Shown here piece by piece: positions 1 to 9,400 of a stretch of 64,000 nt of DNA. This DNA comes from Salinarchaeum sp. IM2453. Lineage in GTDB: Archaea > Halobacteriota > Halobacteria > Halobacteriales > Salinarchaeaceae. The stretch spans positions 2,359,226-2,423,225 of the forward strand of contig NZ_CP081183.1 in NCBI RefSeq assembly GCF_019693215.1, read 5' to 3'. Below the pieces are notes generated by a model, which made no database searches, had not been told where the DNA came from, and was given only the letters and a program-made list of their open reading frames with translations. The translations under genes and the position numbers were made by a program. Position 1 is the first letter of the stretch. Every line of letters starts with the position of its first letter.

Positions 1-572
1 AGGAGTACCAGACCGAAGGCAAGAACGGGCCGTCCAAGCGAGCGCGGACGGCTCGGCAGAAACTCTCCCGACGCAAAGACCATTTCCTCCACACGCTCTC
101 GAAACACATCGTTGAACGATGTGTCGAAGAAGGTGTAGAGGAGATAGCAGTTGGCGACCTCAGCGACATCCGCGAGGATGAGAACGGTGACTCGCGGGAG
201 TGGGGCCAGTCGGGGAACAAGAAACTCCACGGATGGGAGTTCGACCGATTCGCCCGTCTCCTTGAATACAAGGCCGAGGAACACGGCATCCTCGTTGACC
301 GGGTAGACGAGGAGAACACCTCAATGACGTGTTCGTGTTGCGGGCAGATTCGGGACAGCAATCGCGTGGAGCGCGGGCTGTACGTCTGTGAGTCGTGTGA
401 GACGACGATGAACGCAGACGTGAATGGCGCGGTGAACATCCGTAGAAAGATAACTCAGAGTCCCCCAACAGGGGATATGAGTAACGGCTGGTTGGCACAG
501 CCCGGAGTCTTCCTGTTCGACCGCGAGAGCGGACGGTTCACACCGAGAGAACAGGGAGTCTGCAAACCCTAA
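1..572 (+). CDS. tnpB: IS1341/IS605-type TnpB nuclease, C-terminal part (cut by window edge)
   Basis: The reading frame is open from the first bases (codons start at base 3) and ends with TAA at 570-572, so only the C-terminal part of an RNA-guided TnpB-type nuclease is present. Visible are the RuvC-II region (EIAVGDLSDI, its Glu catalytic), a four-Cys zinc finger (CSCCG followed by CESC) and the RuvC-III motif NADVNGAVNI with the catalytic Asp. An ATG at 324 is internal, not a start. There is no TnpA in view. The coding sequence is GC-richer than the chromosomal genes next to it. Just downstream lies the right-end hairpin (591-612), where the guide (omega) RNA of such elements normally maps. 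Family assignment is firm; activity cannot be judged without the N-terminal half. Confidence 0.9.
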   Translation, partial: EYQTEGKNGPSKRARTARQKLSRRKDHFLHTLSKHIVERCVEEGVEEIAVGDLSDIREDENGDSREWGQSGNKKLHGWEFDRFARLLEYKAEEHGILVDRVDEENTSMTCSCCGQIRDSNRVERGLYVCESCETTMNADVNGAVNIRRKITQSPPTGDMSNGWLAQPGVFLFDRESGRFTPREQGVCKP

Positions 573-575
573 TAT

Positions 576-621
576 CCCAACGCTCGGGATTCCTCCGCCT
601 TCAGGCGGAGGAGGATGTCAA
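576..621 (+). repeat. Right-end hairpin of the first TnpB element
   Basis: Nine-bp perfect stem TCCTCCGCC (591-599), loop TTCA, GGCGGAGGA (604-612), followed by GGATGTCAAG. It sits immediately after the tnpB stop. This is the expected right end of an IS605-family element and the likely 3' part of its omega RNA. A related hairpin ends the second TnpB element (35,031 onward). Confidence 0.75.
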
Positions 622-709
622 GTGTAATGGCGCTAGATTTTGTCTTTTATCACAAGTAAAATTACAATAATGACAATCCAAAAGAGGTGATAGTATATAT
701 ATATTATAT

Positions 710-1513
710 ATGCAGCATTCAGAGGCGAGTTCACAAAAGAATACTAAAAGCCCTCTTCGAACGGCACTTGTTGGGTTTGGGTTAGCGATTCTTGGCATCC
801 TCGTTGCAGAGATTATGATAGCTCCTGCAGCAGTGGTTGACCCAAGTCTTGCCGATGGAATTGGGGAAGCGACAATGACAGGTCAGAGTCTCGCGTTAAT
901 CTTGAATTTTGTTGGAATGGCACTGGCCGGAATAGCATACCTCATATTCACCGACCGCGGGCTATCTTGGATCGATCTTCGCCAGCCGACCCGTTCGGAC
1001 TGGCGATATGTGGTTCTCGGTAGTCTAGCAAGTCTCGGACTTCTAGTTTTATTTCAGGTTATTGTCTGGCTTGGGGTGCCAGCTGCAGACAGTCAGGTAA
1101 TCGATATTGTCGGAGATAGTCAGACAATGATCTTGATTATGATCGTTATTGTATTCTTATTTAACGCGCCAGCGGAGGAGTTTCTGTTTCGGAATGTGAT
1201 CCAGAAACGCCTATACGAAGGGTTTTCGCGGAGAGATGCAATCCTTGTCACAAGCGCTATTTTTGCGATAATTCATATTCCGATGTATGTCATGTATGCG
1301 GACACCGTCTTGGCAACGATGACCTCAATTATCCTTATGTTTGCTGGATCAGTTATTTTTGGGTATGTATACGCACAAACAGAGAATCTGTTTGTCCCAA
1401 CTCTTGCGCATGCAGTATATAACGCGGTACAATTTGCACTTCTTTATTTAGCAATTGAACTTGGTATTGAAGAAGTTCAACCTGGATTTGTTCTTACCAG
1501 TATTGGATTATAG
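710..1513 (+). CDS. CPBP-family intramembrane glutamic protease (CAAX/ABI type)
   Basis: A 267-residue integral membrane protein of the CPBP (Abi, CAAX prenyl protease 2-like) family. The family motifs are present in order: EExxxR at Glu156-Glu157-Arg161 (EEFLFRNVIQ), a helix with His189 (AIIHIPMY), and the C-terminal HAVYN motif around His234-Asn238. About seven or eight hydrophobic segments surround them. The ATG at 710 follows a long TATA stretch (691-710), which suggests a short leader or leaderless transcript. The substrate is unknown; haloarchaeal members are usually annotated only as CPBP proteases. It is convergent with the regulator at 1529-2323, with 15 bases between them. Confidence 0.88.
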   Translation: MQHSEASSQKNTKSPLRTALVGFGLAILGILVAEIMIAPAAVVDPSLADGIGEATMTGQSLALILNFVGMALAGIAYLIFTDRGLSWIDLRQPTRSDWRYVVLGSLASLGLLVLFQVIVWLGVPAADSQVIDIVGDSQTMILIMIVIVFLFNAPAEEFLFRNVIQKRLYEGFSRRDAILVTSAIFAIIHIPMYVMYADTVLATMTSIILMFAGSVIFGYVYAQTENLFVPTLAHAVYNAVQFALLYLAIELGIEEVQPGFVLTSIGL

Positions 1514-1528
1514 TGCCTTTGGCAGAAT

Positions 1529-2323
1529 TCAATCTGTCAGTAGGTCACTAGAAGATAGCGAATCAGATCGTTGTCGATACCGACTGAAGGTGTCCTGTGC
1601 CCACTCATAGATTGCAGTATTTTCAGAATCAACTGCCCCCCGAAGAACGCCTTGCGTATCACGGACTAACAGACATACTGCTTCATCTGCAACCATCACA
1701 GCTAGTGGAATATCGTCAGTAACAGCGATTTCACTTCGGTCATGGCGAACTAATTCTTGAAGCTTGGCACTTAGCTCTTCGTCAGATTGCAGTGCACTGA
1801 TGGCTGCACGTGAAAAAATTCCATTAAACTGTGTGTCTCCATTGGTTACTAGGTCATGCACAATAGTCAATGTTTCCTCGTTAAACGCATGTGAGACGGT
1901 CGTGATTCTTGCTGCGCCATCAATCAAGGTTAGAAGCCGTTTTAGCGGTGCGTTCGGACGGGTTCGAGTTGGTGTTGTTATCCTTGTATCCGCGAGATGT
2001 TGGATATCAAAAGTAAACTCATCTTCAGGGAGATAAGCGGCAATCCCTCGTAGCTGCTGCTCAGTCGTTATCATCTCCATGAGTTGTGTGAATCCTTTAC
2101 AGACAAGGGATCCTGTTGAAGTTGTCGTGTAAGCGCTATCCACCCGTTTCACCCATGATCGGTCTTGAAAGTCACCAAGGATACGACCGAGTGTTGCCTG
2201 TGAAACATCAGTTTGTTCTGCGAGTTCCTTTCTGGTGTAAGTTCCATTTGAGAGTAACTGAAGAACCTCAACACGATTAGGAGAAAGCGCTAAGAATTCA
2301 ATCTCCTCAAGAGCCGACTCCAT
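1529..2323 (-). CDS. Winged-helix transcriptional regulator
   Basis: About 264 residues from the ATG at 2321-2323. A longer frame upstream to 2395 begins with non-conserved residues and is rejected as the start. Residues 5-70 form a winged helix (NRVEVLQLLSNG, then KELAEQTDVSQATLGRILGD as recognition helix), followed by a central linker. The C-terminal domain of about 160 residues is the type found in haloarchaeal HTH sensors and resembles a phospholipase D-like or signal-binding domain that I cannot name with certainty. It probably represses or activates nearby genes. It is convergent with the CPBP protease and divergent from the EamA exporter at 2538. The 214 bases between this gene and the exporter contain both promoters, so control of the exporter is a reasonable guess. 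Confidence 0.8.
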   Translation of the reverse strand: MESALEEIEFLALSPNRVEVLQLLSNGTYTRKELAEQTDVSQATLGRILGDFQDRSWVKRVDSAYTTTSTGSLVCKGFTQLMEMITTEQQLRGIAAYLPEDEFTFDIQHLADTRITTPTRTRPNAPLKRLLTLIDGAARITTVSHAFNEETLTIVHDLVTNGDTQFNGIFSRAAISALQSDEELSAKLQELVRHDRSEIAVTDDIPLAVMVADEAVCLLVRDTQGVLRGAVDSENTAIYEWAQDTFSRYRQRSDSLSSSDLLTD

Positions 2324-2537
2324 ATTATTACATGTGGCGGTTGCGCAATAAAAGATTTCGCGCAGTGCAATGATTTCATGACCCGAAATACACATCGGCC
2401 GTCATAAATTTGCACAAAAAAGCAGTGTATACGGCCATTGCAATACTTTCTGGCTGAACCTATGCGTATGCCAGCACTTGTTATAGATAGGTGATTTACT
2501 TGTTTATTTTTAGACTTACCGACCGAGGTGGTATTCG

Positions 2538-3506
2538 GTGAACCGTCAGTCAATCTTATACTTCACTCTCGCAGGCGTATTCTTTGGAGGCACGTTTGTT
2601 GCCGCCAGAGGAGGATTGGAGTACTTCCCACCTCTGCTATTTGTTGCACTACGTTTCGACATCGCAGCAGCTCTGCTGTTAGCATATGTACTTATTGCGT
2701 ATTCACGTGAAGAAATCTTGCCACGGTCATCTGATGATATTGTCAGTATCATTGGCACAGGTGTGCTCGTTATTGGATTAGCAAACGCATTCCTATTCGT
2801 AGGGCAGCAGTACGCACCAAGTTCTGTCGGAGCAATTGTGTTTAGCCTAATCCCGATTCTAACAACGTTGTTTGCGGCAGTATTACTTGGATCAAAAGAG
2901 TTCTCTAATCGAACGATTACAGGGACAGTGATCGGCCTAGTTGGCGTTGTGCTTGTTGTGAGTCCCGACTTAGCAACAAGTGGCAGCATGACAGGTCGTA
3001 TCGCACTCTTTGTTGGTGCGGTAAGTGCTGCATTGGGTGCGGTACTTATCAAATACGCACAGCCACAAATCTCAAGCACTGTACGAATTGCATGGGGGTT
3101 GCCACTTGCTGCAATTCTTTCACATGGATTCGCATTCACTGCTGGTGAGGAATTTGGAGAGATTATCTGGACAACAGAAGCACTGTTAGCGCTAGCGTAC
3201 GTCAGTATCTTTGCTGGTGTCCTCGCGTATACTGCATACTTTGCGTTGCTTGACACAGCAGGTCCAGTTCAGGCCAACCTGATGTTTTATCTCATACCAA
3301 TTGTCTCGACAATCGGTGGAGCGGTGTTACTTGGTGAGTCGATAACTCCGTTTGTAGTGCTTGGATTTGTAATCGTCTTTGTTGGATTTGCCGTTATCGG
3401 AAGTGAGTCAGTCGAAATCAATGAGATTCGTGTCCGCATGTACAATACACTAACCAAGTCAGATACGAACGTCTCTGAAGTTTCAAACCAACAGAAGTCA
3501 GACTAA
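2538..3506 (+). CDS. EamA/DMT-superfamily transporter
   Basis: A 322-residue membrane protein with two tandem EamA domains (about residues 5-140 and 150-285), ten predicted helices in all. It starts with GTG at 2538, preceded by a purine-rich GAGGTGGT ribosome-binding site (2525-2532). Family features are the N-terminal GGTFVAARGGLEYFPP segment and the repeat-ending GxVLVVSP and GFAVIGSE segments. DMT proteins of this class export amino acids or other small metabolites; the substrate is not readable from the sequence. The last 30 residues are a hydrophilic tail. It is divergent from the winged-helix regulator at 1529-2323. Confidence 0.88.
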   Translation: MNRQSILYFTLAGVFFGGTFVAARGGLEYFPPLLFVALRFDIAAALLLAYVLIAYSREEILPRSSDDIVSIIGTGVLVIGLANAFLFVGQQYAPSSVGAIVFSLIPILTTLFAAVLLGSKEFSNRTITGTVIGLVGVVLVVSPDLATSGSMTGRIALFVGAVSAALGAVLIKYAQPQISSTVRIAWGLPLAAILSHGFAFTAGEEFGEIIWTTEALLALAYVSIFAGVLAYTAYFALLDTAGPVQANLMFYLIPIVSTIGGAVLLGESITPFVVLGFVIVFVGFAVIGSESVEINEIRVRMYNTLTKSDTNVSEVSNQQKSD

Positions 3507-4188
3507 CTAGCAACTTCACAGAAGAATCAGGACGGATACCACGGGGTTGACGCCGAGGTACTTTACAGTGTTAATGCCAGCCAACTCCTCACGGAGAAGG
3601 TCGGGAGGAATTACATTTGCCTGCGGGTGCGGTGCGGTCCCAAGACGGCGAAGCCTCGGGGCTTGACCCCAAGGTACTTCACAGCAAGGGCGTCTCACCG
3701 CGGGCGAAGGAGGACGATAGCGAAGTCAGGCAGGTGCTGAACTTCGTCGACGCGTTCGCAGAAACAGATCCCGAAACAGTCCACCCCCTGCTCGCCCGGT
3801 TCGATCGAATCGTTCGGTATAACGTCCAGCGAGCCTCCTACGGCGATCATCCTGTCGCTACTATCAACAGGGGACATGTCACCGGTGCGCTAGCGTCGAC
3901 GACTCTACGGCAGCACGTCCAGTCTTGCGTCGAGTGATCGGGAATCGCTATTCAGCACGGCTGCTGAAATCTGCCATTGGCAGAGGACCTCAATAGGGCT
4001 ACTTCGATCTGCTCCATCGCAACTGCTGTTTTCAGGGGGCTAGAATGGGTGAAACCCACCTCAATGGCATTATAAGACGACCCGTTTTAGTTGGATTGAC
4101 GGGCTGATTCTGTTCGATCAGTATAGCTGCTAACCGATGTCATCGGGAGCGTCTAAACAAGGCTAAGAAATTGTATCCATAACAACTG
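3507..4188. repeat. Gene-poor gap with IS605-type relic sequences
   Basis: This stretch has no convincing gene. Two copies of a motif related to GGGGCTTGACCCC-GAGGTACTTCAC occur, one near 3543-3571 and one at 3656-3682; the second contains the hairpin GGGG-CTTGA-CCCC. The same motif recurs across the window (7.5, 13.9, 23.0, 28.4, 30.2 and 32.2 kb). An open frame at 3617-3937 starts inside the repeat. Its last 80 codons (from SPRAKEDDSE) look protein-like but match nothing I recognise and may be a decayed gene. A further short palindrome GGGTGAAACCC lies near 4047. Confidence 0.5.
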
Positions 4189-4890
4189 TTATTTCTGGCG
4201 AGGAGGAAGCGCCCAATCTACGCTCATCCCATTTTGCCGATTTGGTCGCGTAATGGCCTCCATGATTGAATTTCTAAGTTCTGGAGTGACAAGTGCAGCA
4301 GTCATTATCCATGCAACATCCTTTCGAGAAATGGTGCCCCAGAGCTTTGTCCCTGGTTTTGCGACGGTCACTTCTCGTGTCAGCGGTCCATTCGTGAGGA
4401 TCCCTGCTCGAATGATAGTATAAGCAATCTGCCCTTCCCGAAGTGCATTTTCTGCTTGTTCCTTTGCCCGCTGCACGCGTTTGATTGCAATGTTGAATAT
4501 CGTCCCAAGTGCACTGTGTGGTTCTGGTCCCACACCGAGTGCTGATTCCATGATGAACTGGTCAACGTCTGTCTGTATAGCTGCGTCTATCAGTGCTTGA
4601 TTGCCGGCACCATCCACAAGCGGTTCAGACGAAAGAATTGCTCTTGGAGACGATCCAACAGCCGAAAGAATAACATCAACATCAGCCAGCGTCTGTTTTA
4701 GATTTGATGGTGATAGGAGGTCGTCAACAACGACTTGGTCAGCGCCAAGTGTTCTCAACATATCCTCATTCTCAGCACTTCGGGTCATCGCTGTGACTGT
4801 TGGAGATCGGTTGTCCAAGAGCCGTATTATTTCTCTTCCTGTTCCACCGGTTGCACCAGCAACTAGCACAGAGTTGGGTACATCTTCCAT
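4189..4890 (-). CDS. NAD(P)-binding atypical SDR (NmrA-like) oxidoreductase
   Basis: A 233-residue Rossmann-fold protein. The N-terminus carries the NAD(P) motif GATGGTGREI (residues 12-21), followed by the acidic DDLLSP segment after strand 3 and the conserved LSAVGSSP turn. The usual SDR catalytic Tyr-x3-Lys is not obvious, as in many NmrA/NAD(P)H-binding 'atypical' SDRs that act as reductases or redox sensors. The ATG at 4888-4890 gives the expected start just ahead of the first beta strand. It is a single gene, divergent from the YyaL protein at 5006. The specific reaction is unknown. Confidence 0.82.
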   Translation of the reverse strand: MEDVPNSVLVAGATGGTGREIIRLLDNRSPTVTAMTRSAENEDMLRTLGADQVVVDDLLSPSNLKQTLADVDVILSAVGSSPRAILSSEPLVDGAGNQALIDAAIQTDVDQFIMESALGVGPEPHSALGTIFNIAIKRVQRAKEQAENALREGQIAYTIIRAGILTNGPLTREVTVAKPGTKLWGTISRKDVAWIMTAALVTPELRNSIMEAITRPNRQNGMSVDWALPPRQK

Positions 4891-5005
4891 ACATTATGTT
4901 TAGCCTGCCTACGTATTTGCTATTTGGAAGCAAAGACCATTGATTCGAATAGTACTTAAAGCTATTTGGGGACAACGTTATTTGATTGCACACTGATATT
5001 ATATT

Positions 5006-6856
5006 ATGTCTTCAGTTAATAATAATCGACTTCAATCAGAGGTCAGCCCATATCTGCAACAGCATGCTGACAATCCTGTTTGTTGGCAGCCATGGGATAA
5101 AGAGGCACGAAAGGCAGCAAAGCGTGAAGATAAGCCAATATTCCTTTCTGTCGGATATTCCGCCTGTCACTGGTGTCATGTAATGGAAGAAGAATCATTT
5201 AGCGACCCGGATATTGCTAATCGTTTAAATAAATCCTTTATTCCAATCAAAGTTGATCGTGAGGAACATCCTGCCGTTGATCGGGTTTATCAACAGCTGT
5301 GCCAGCTTGTGACTGGTCATGGAGGATGGCCATTGTCCATTTGGCTGACGCCCGAACTAAAACCATTTGCAGTTGGAACTTACTATCCGCCAGAAGAGCG
5401 CTATGGACGTCAGTCATTTAGATCACGGCTGGACGACCTTGTGACAGAGTGGGAGACAAACCGGACAGAGGTCGATGCCCGGGCTGATCAGTGGACAACA
5501 GCACTCGAACAACACTTTCAACCGTCAAATAATGTCGCACCCTCAACATTCAATCTCAAAACGGTTGCAACAACTGCTGTTAGCCGGGCTGATGATGAGT
5601 ATGGCGGATGGGGAAATAGAACAAAATTCCCGCACACTGGACGGATAGAGGCGCTTTTGCTCGCGACGGAGATGTTTGGTGAAGAGGTATACCGCGACAC
5701 GGCGACTCGGGCGCTCGAAGCGATGGCTACCGGTGGATTATATGATCATGTTGGGGGAGGGTTCCATCGGTATGCTACTGATCGAGAGTGGACAGTTCCG
5801 CATTTTGAAAAGATGCTGTATGATAATGCCGAGTTACTTCGCGTCTATGCACTGGCGTATGCATCGACTGAGAATCGCCAGTACGAGACAGTTGTACGCG
5901 AGACGGCTGACTTCTTATATGAACACATGCGGCATCCTGATGGTGGGTACTATGGCACGATTGATGCACAGAGTGATCCCCCAAGCACACGAGGAAGCTA
6001 TACCGAATCAGAAGGTGCGTATTACACATGGACTCCAGATGAGATTGATAGAGTACTTGAACCTGAACGAGGGGAGATAGTTAAAAATCGGTATGGGATA
6101 ACACCAGAGGGGAACTTTAATAACACAACTGTATTGACGATTAGTGCAACAATAGAAGAACTTGCTGATCAATTTTCTCTATCAACAGCAGCAATCAACG
6201 AACATCTTACTCAAGCAAAGACAGAGTTGCAACGGGCCCGAGGACAGCGACCAGCTCCACATACGGATAAGAAAGTCATCACTGCATGGAATGGACTTAT
6301 GATTCATAGTCTTGTAACGGCAGCTGTTATCTTTGATGATGACGAGTATATGACACAGGCAGAGCAAGTGCTCTCGTTTATTCAGTCAAATCTCTATGAT
6401 AATGGCCAGTTGTCCCGTGGATACCTTGATAAGACACGGATGGATACCGCTGCTCTATCTGATTATGCGATGACTGGTCTTGGAACACTAGCATATACAC
6501 GGGCAACAAATGATGATACATATGTCCCAATGCTACATGCGATTATTCAGGACATTTTTGATCAGTTCTGGGATAAACAAGATGGACAAATATATTACAC
6601 TTCGGCCCGCCGAAACGATCTAATTGTTAGGCCGGTTGATCACACAGATCAGTCGCTTCCGTCTAGTACAGGAACTGTCCTTCGGCTGCTGACAGGAGCT
6701 AAACGTACTACTAGTATTGAATACGAAAGTAAAATTATCGACCAGATGTTATCAACAGTCCGACCACAAGCAAGTAATCAACCGTTATTGCACGCAACAA
6801 TCGCGATTGGAATCAGCCAAGACCGGTATAATCAGTTATTTGATGGGTACCTGTAG
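5006..6856 (+). CDS. Thioredoxin-domain protein, YyaL/DUF255 family (short C-terminus)
   Basis: 616 residues. The N-terminal DUF255 thioredoxin-like domain (residues 5-165) carries the CxxC motif CHWC at Cys54/Cys57 and the family signature [11 protein letters not shown]. It is followed by an (alpha/alpha)6-barrel domain related to six-hairpin glycosidases and N-acylglucosamine epimerases, with segments [20 protein letters not shown] and TAWNGLMI. Function in archaea is undefined; a role in thiol redox or sugar-like substrate processing is inferred. Family members I know are around 700 residues, so this one lacks roughly the last hundred. The frame simply ends at TAG 6854-6856, and I do not see the missing tail in other frames. 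Confidence 0.85.
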   Translation: MSSVNNNRLQSEVSPYLQQHADNPVCWQPWDKEARKAAKREDKPIFLSVGYSACHWCHVMEEESFSDPDIANRLNKSFIPIKVDREEHPAVDRVYQQLCQLVTGHGGWPLSIWLTPELKPFAVGTYYPPEERYGRQSFRSRLDDLVTEWETNRTEVDARADQWTTALEQHFQPSNNVAPSTFNLKTVATTAVSRADDEYGGWGNRTKFPHTGRIEALLLATEMFGEEVYRDTATRALEAMATGGLYDHVGGGFHRYATDREWTVPHFEKMLYDNAELLRVYALAYASTENRQYETVVRETADFLYEHMRHPDGGYYGTIDAQSDPPSTRGSYTESEGAYYTWTPDEIDRVLEPERGEIVKNRYGITPEGNFNNTTVLTISATIEELADQFSLSTAAINEHLTQAKTELQRARGQRPAPHTDKKVITAWNGLMIHSLVTAAVIFDDDEYMTQAEQVLSFIQSNLYDNGQLSRGYLDKTRMDTAALSDYAMTGLGTLAYTRATNDDTYVPMLHAIIQDIFDQFWDKQDGQIYYTSARRNDLIVRPVDHTDQSLPSSTGTVLRLLTGAKRTTSIEYESKIIDQMLSTVRPQASNQPLLHATIAIGISQDRYNQLFDGYL

Positions 6857-6988
6857 TCACACTATCCTATACGCTGGAAGTCAATATTGATCTCCTCATG
6901 CAGCTGAAGCGATGTATTTTCTCCTCGCCACTGCTGTGATTGCTCAGTCTATATACAAAATAAATATGGCCTAGTGGGGAACAACGCC

Positions 6989-7492
6989 CTACTTATGATC
7001 AGGAACTGAGGATGGAGCGTCAAATACAGACCGTAACCGGTGGTGTCGGTACACAAATCCAATTGATAGTCCGGCACGAACAAACGCTGTTGGAACTGCT
7101 GGAGGTGGTTCATACGTAATATGATCAATAGCGACAGTAGTGTCATCTTGTGCTATAAACTGGTGTCGGTGTTTCCAAACTGGTAACAGACCATTCGTTG
7201 CTATATCAATGAAGTGTGCCTGGTCTTCAGTGTAGTTCCGTTCTGTTATCTCTGTTTCCCATGTAATCCTCGGACCAACAACAGCTGGCTGTACCGACAG
7301 TACGATTTTTGTACCTTCTGTCAGTGTCTGAGATATATCGGCATGTGCTGGTCCATTAGGCGGCTTAATTCGATCAATTCTTGGAGATAAAATACTTGGC
7401 GTTAGCTGCAATAGCCCGTGTCCAGTTGAGTGGAACTCCCAGACTGATTTAAGTGACGCATCAACAGCTGTTTTCTTGTGAAACTGTGCCAT
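6989..7492 (-). CDS. SRPBCC-superfamily (START-like) ligand-binding protein
   Basis: 167 residues with the START/SRPBCC pattern: an N-terminal strand and helix (TAVDASLKSVWEFHSTGHGL), alternating strands ending in WETEITERNY, and a C-terminal long helix (AFVRAGLSIGFVYRHHRLRS). Proteins like this are often annotated as polyketide-cyclase-like or cell-division-inhibitor-like in haloarchaea. A hydrophobic pocket for a lipid or aromatic ligand is expected. The ATG is at 7490-7492. It has no operon partner: convergent with YyaL on one side, divergent from the VOC gene on the other. Confidence 0.75.
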   Translation of the reverse strand: MAQFHKKTAVDASLKSVWEFHSTGHGLLQLTPSILSPRIDRIKPPNGPAHADISQTLTEGTKIVLSVQPAVVGPRITWETEITERNYTEDQAHFIDIATNGLLPVWKHRHQFIAQDDTTVAIDHITYEPPPAVPTAFVRAGLSIGFVYRHHRLRSVFDAPSSVPDHK

Positions 7493-7622
7493 AGATATTG
7501 GTAAAAGAACTGAGGCATATTATTGATTGTTGTACAGGAGGTCAAGGCGACAGCCCCGAGGCCTGACCCTGAGGTGCGTTCACATCCATGGAAGTTATGT
7601 TCAGACACTTCTAACGCCAGTT

Positions 7623-8030
7623 ATGGAACTCGATGTTGTCGATCTTGATCACGTCGCGATTCATGTAACCGATCTTGATCGGGCTCTATGGTTTTACCAT
7701 GAGTTACTTGGAATGGAGATCCGTGATCATGAACGATATAAACGAGGAGAAGTCCCGTTTGTTGCTGTGGTTGCTGGGGGCCGACATATCCACTTAGTTC
7801 CAACTGACACAGATGACATTGACGTCGGAGGAGAACACATCTGCCTACTGCTTCGATCAGAAACAGTTGACACAGAAAACGAACTAAGATCACTCCTTGC
7901 TGAACTCCAAGAGCATGGCGTCTCCGTTGAGTCCAATGAACCGTTCAAACGGTACGGTGCATATGGAAATGCATGGGCAGCATATGTTCGTGATCCAGAT
8001 AACCGTCGCATTGAACTAAAGCTGCATTGA
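7623..8030 (+). CDS. VOC/glyoxalase-fold metalloenzyme-like protein
   Basis: 135 residues forming a single vicinal-oxygen-chelate domain. The first beta-alpha-beta-beta-beta unit begins DLDHVAIHVTDLDRALWFY and the second ends in AAYVRDPDNRRIELKLH. Candidate metal ligands are His11, His60 and the final Glu of IELK. The ATG at 7623 is chosen because an upstream extension (from 7527) runs through a repeat relic and is not protein-like. Family members include glyoxalase I, dioxygenases and fosfomycin-resistance enzymes; the specific substrate is not evident. The upstream 7546-7586 contains the dispersed CCCCGAGG-CTGACC-CTGAGGTG repeat. Confidence 0.85.
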   Translation: MELDVVDLDHVAIHVTDLDRALWFYHELLGMEIRDHERYKRGEVPFVAVVAGGRHIHLVPTDTDDIDVGGEHICLLLRSETVDTENELRSLLAELQEHGVSVESNEPFKRYGAYGNAWAAYVRDPDNRRIELKLH

Positions 8031-8036
8031 AGGGGG

Positions 8037-8078
8037 ATACTTGACCTCCCCTCACGGCTGAAGTCGTTGGGTTCCACC
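8037..8078. repeat. TnpB-element-end-like hairpin relic
   Basis: TTGACCTCCCCTCACGGCTGAAGTCGTTGGGTTCC resembles, as two segments, the end of the second TnpB element at 35,031 (TTGACCTCCTCCCACGACTG then AAGCCGTGGGATTCC). The stem is imperfect here, and no coding remnant accompanies it, so it is a solo end or MITE-like relic. Confidence 0.6.
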
Positions 8079-8139
8079 AGATTTCTGCCGCTGTTGGTAC
8101 TGCCTTGGAAGTTAAGACGATTGAGTCCAACAAGCAGAT

Positions 8140-8442
8140 ATGACGCCATTTGACGCAGAAAAATTCGAAGACAAGTACAAGCACTATTTTACTGAACTAC
8201 AGCAGGCCTACCGGAATGCTTTCGAAGAGATGGAGCAACGCTATGACTCAGATATTGTCCACTACATTGATCAACATCTTCTGGCAGAAAGTGAACCATT
8301 TTACGATGGAAATGGCAGGTTTCGGGTAGAACTCTCAAACGACACAGAACGGCAGGTAGAAGATGAAGACATGAGTGAAATACTTGAGGAGTATATACAG
8401 GTTCTTGAAGAGCAGATTGCAGCAGAGTTTGAATTTCAGTAG
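8140..8442 (+). CDS. Conserved small acidic haloarchaeal protein, function unknown
   Basis: 100 residues, strongly acidic, predicted mostly alpha-helical, with the recognisable haloarchaeal pattern FDAEKFEDKYKHYFTELQQA at the N-terminus and SEPFYDGNGRF in the middle. It looks like the DUF5783 family, which I name with only moderate confidence; no function is known. It lacks membrane segments and cysteines. The gene stands alone between an insertion-element end relic and a larger TnpB relic. Confidence 0.7.
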   Translation: MTPFDAEKFEDKYKHYFTELQQAYRNAFEEMEQRYDSDIVHYIDQHLLAESEPFYDGNGRFRVELSNDTERQVEDEDMSEILEEYIQVLEEQIAAEFEFQ

Positions 8443-9185
8443 TAGTAGGGGTTAGATCGGACTATCTAACGGGGTCGTATACTTGGCTGGAGAGATTCAA
8501 TTTAACTTTTATAGTCTAAGTCGCCGGAGTTAAGAAACGGTCGAATAACACAAGTAGGGCGGGGACACAACTGTGTGCGCTTAGTCCGGTCAACAGATTC
8601 AGATTGATTGGTAGTCAGCAGCAAGATTAGAGCGGGACATGCCTGCAATCAGCCTCTATTCTCCCGTTATCACCGAGTATTGATGGGAGACTCCGGGGCG
8701 ACAATAACTGCGGTGACTGGCATCGATACGAGCCTGTCCCAGCGAAGCCCCGTGATTGGAGGTGCTGTCATGGAAGCAGGAACGCTTCGCTGTGAGGCAG
8801 GAAAATTCCTCTTCAACGAAGCGAAGAGTTGCTCAGGTGGAGGCGAGGACAAGTCCACTTGTTGCAGGGCCCAGACACACTTTACACGGTTCAAGGCGAA
8901 CGCCCACCCGTTTACGGGTGTGGGTGAAGCCGACAACTGGGAACCATTCCACACTGGTAGCTCAGGCTGGATATTCAGCGAAATCCACGAATTACTTTGC
9001 CTTCCATCACAATTATCAGATACTGACGTAAAACAACGGTCCCTCCGAGTCACCGGGGCAGAACCACACAGAACCCCCTGCCGGATAGGAAACGGCTGCT
9101 TGGCTCAGCCAGCGCCGTCGGTCGCAAACCACAATATCCCAATGTGGGAATCCCACGACCTCAGTCGTGTGGAGGAAGTCAATCT
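8443..9185 (+). mobile_element. Decayed IS605/TnpB-type element, 3' remnant
   Basis: No intact gene. The part 9083-9185 matches the 3' end of the first TnpB element piece by piece: AACGGCTGCTTGGCTCAGCC corresponds to AACGGCTGGTTGGCACAGCC (483-502), then AATATCCCAA, a hairpin CCCACGAC-CTCA-GTCGTGTGG and terminal GGAGGAAGTCAA. Upstream, 8903-8924 forms another hairpin (CCCACCCG, TTTA, CGGGTGTGGG). The open frame 8608-9210 crosses all these elements; I treat it as not a gene. The relic's end abuts and truncates the small gene at 9179-9400. Confidence 0.6.
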
Positions 9186-9400
9186 GGGCGGGCAAGCCGG
9201 TTCTGGCTAATATATTGATCCAGTGGATCGAGAATAATTCGACTGCCGGATTGGTACTCGATACCATACGCAGATTCTTCGCCAATCCCTGTGAGATACA
9301 CCCGCTGCCGAGGCGTGTTGTCATCCTTATCAAGTTTCCAATACGTAGCTGGACACTCAAGTTCAGAGCGTGATGTTATGATTTCAAGATCGGAGGGCAT
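9179..9400 (-). CDS. Small haloarchaeal protein, C-terminus likely truncated by TnpB relic
   Basis: 73 residues from the ATG at 9398-9400. The sequence (PATYWKLDKDDNTPRQRVYL then YGIEYQSGSRIILDPLDQYI) is compact, rich in beta-strand pattern and protein-like, but I recognise no family. The last residues (RLARPD) and stop lie in the terminal bases of the TnpB relic, so the native C-terminus was probably replaced. No nearby partner on the same strand is close enough to form an operon; the helicase begins 270 bases away. Confidence 0.5.
   Translation of the reverse strand: MPSDLEIITSRSELECPATYWKLDKDDNTPRQRVYLTGIGEESAYGIEYQSGSRIILDPLDQYISQNRLARPD

Noticed and set aside
2546-3256. A 236-codon minus-strand frame opposite the EamA gene
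   Set aside because: Shadow of the membrane-protein coding sequence on the other strand; basic and Pro/Thr-rich, no motif.
8608-9210. A 200-codon open frame in the TnpB relic
   Set aside because: It crosses hairpins and end sequences of a decayed element and lacks any TnpB motif; kept as a relic, not a gene.
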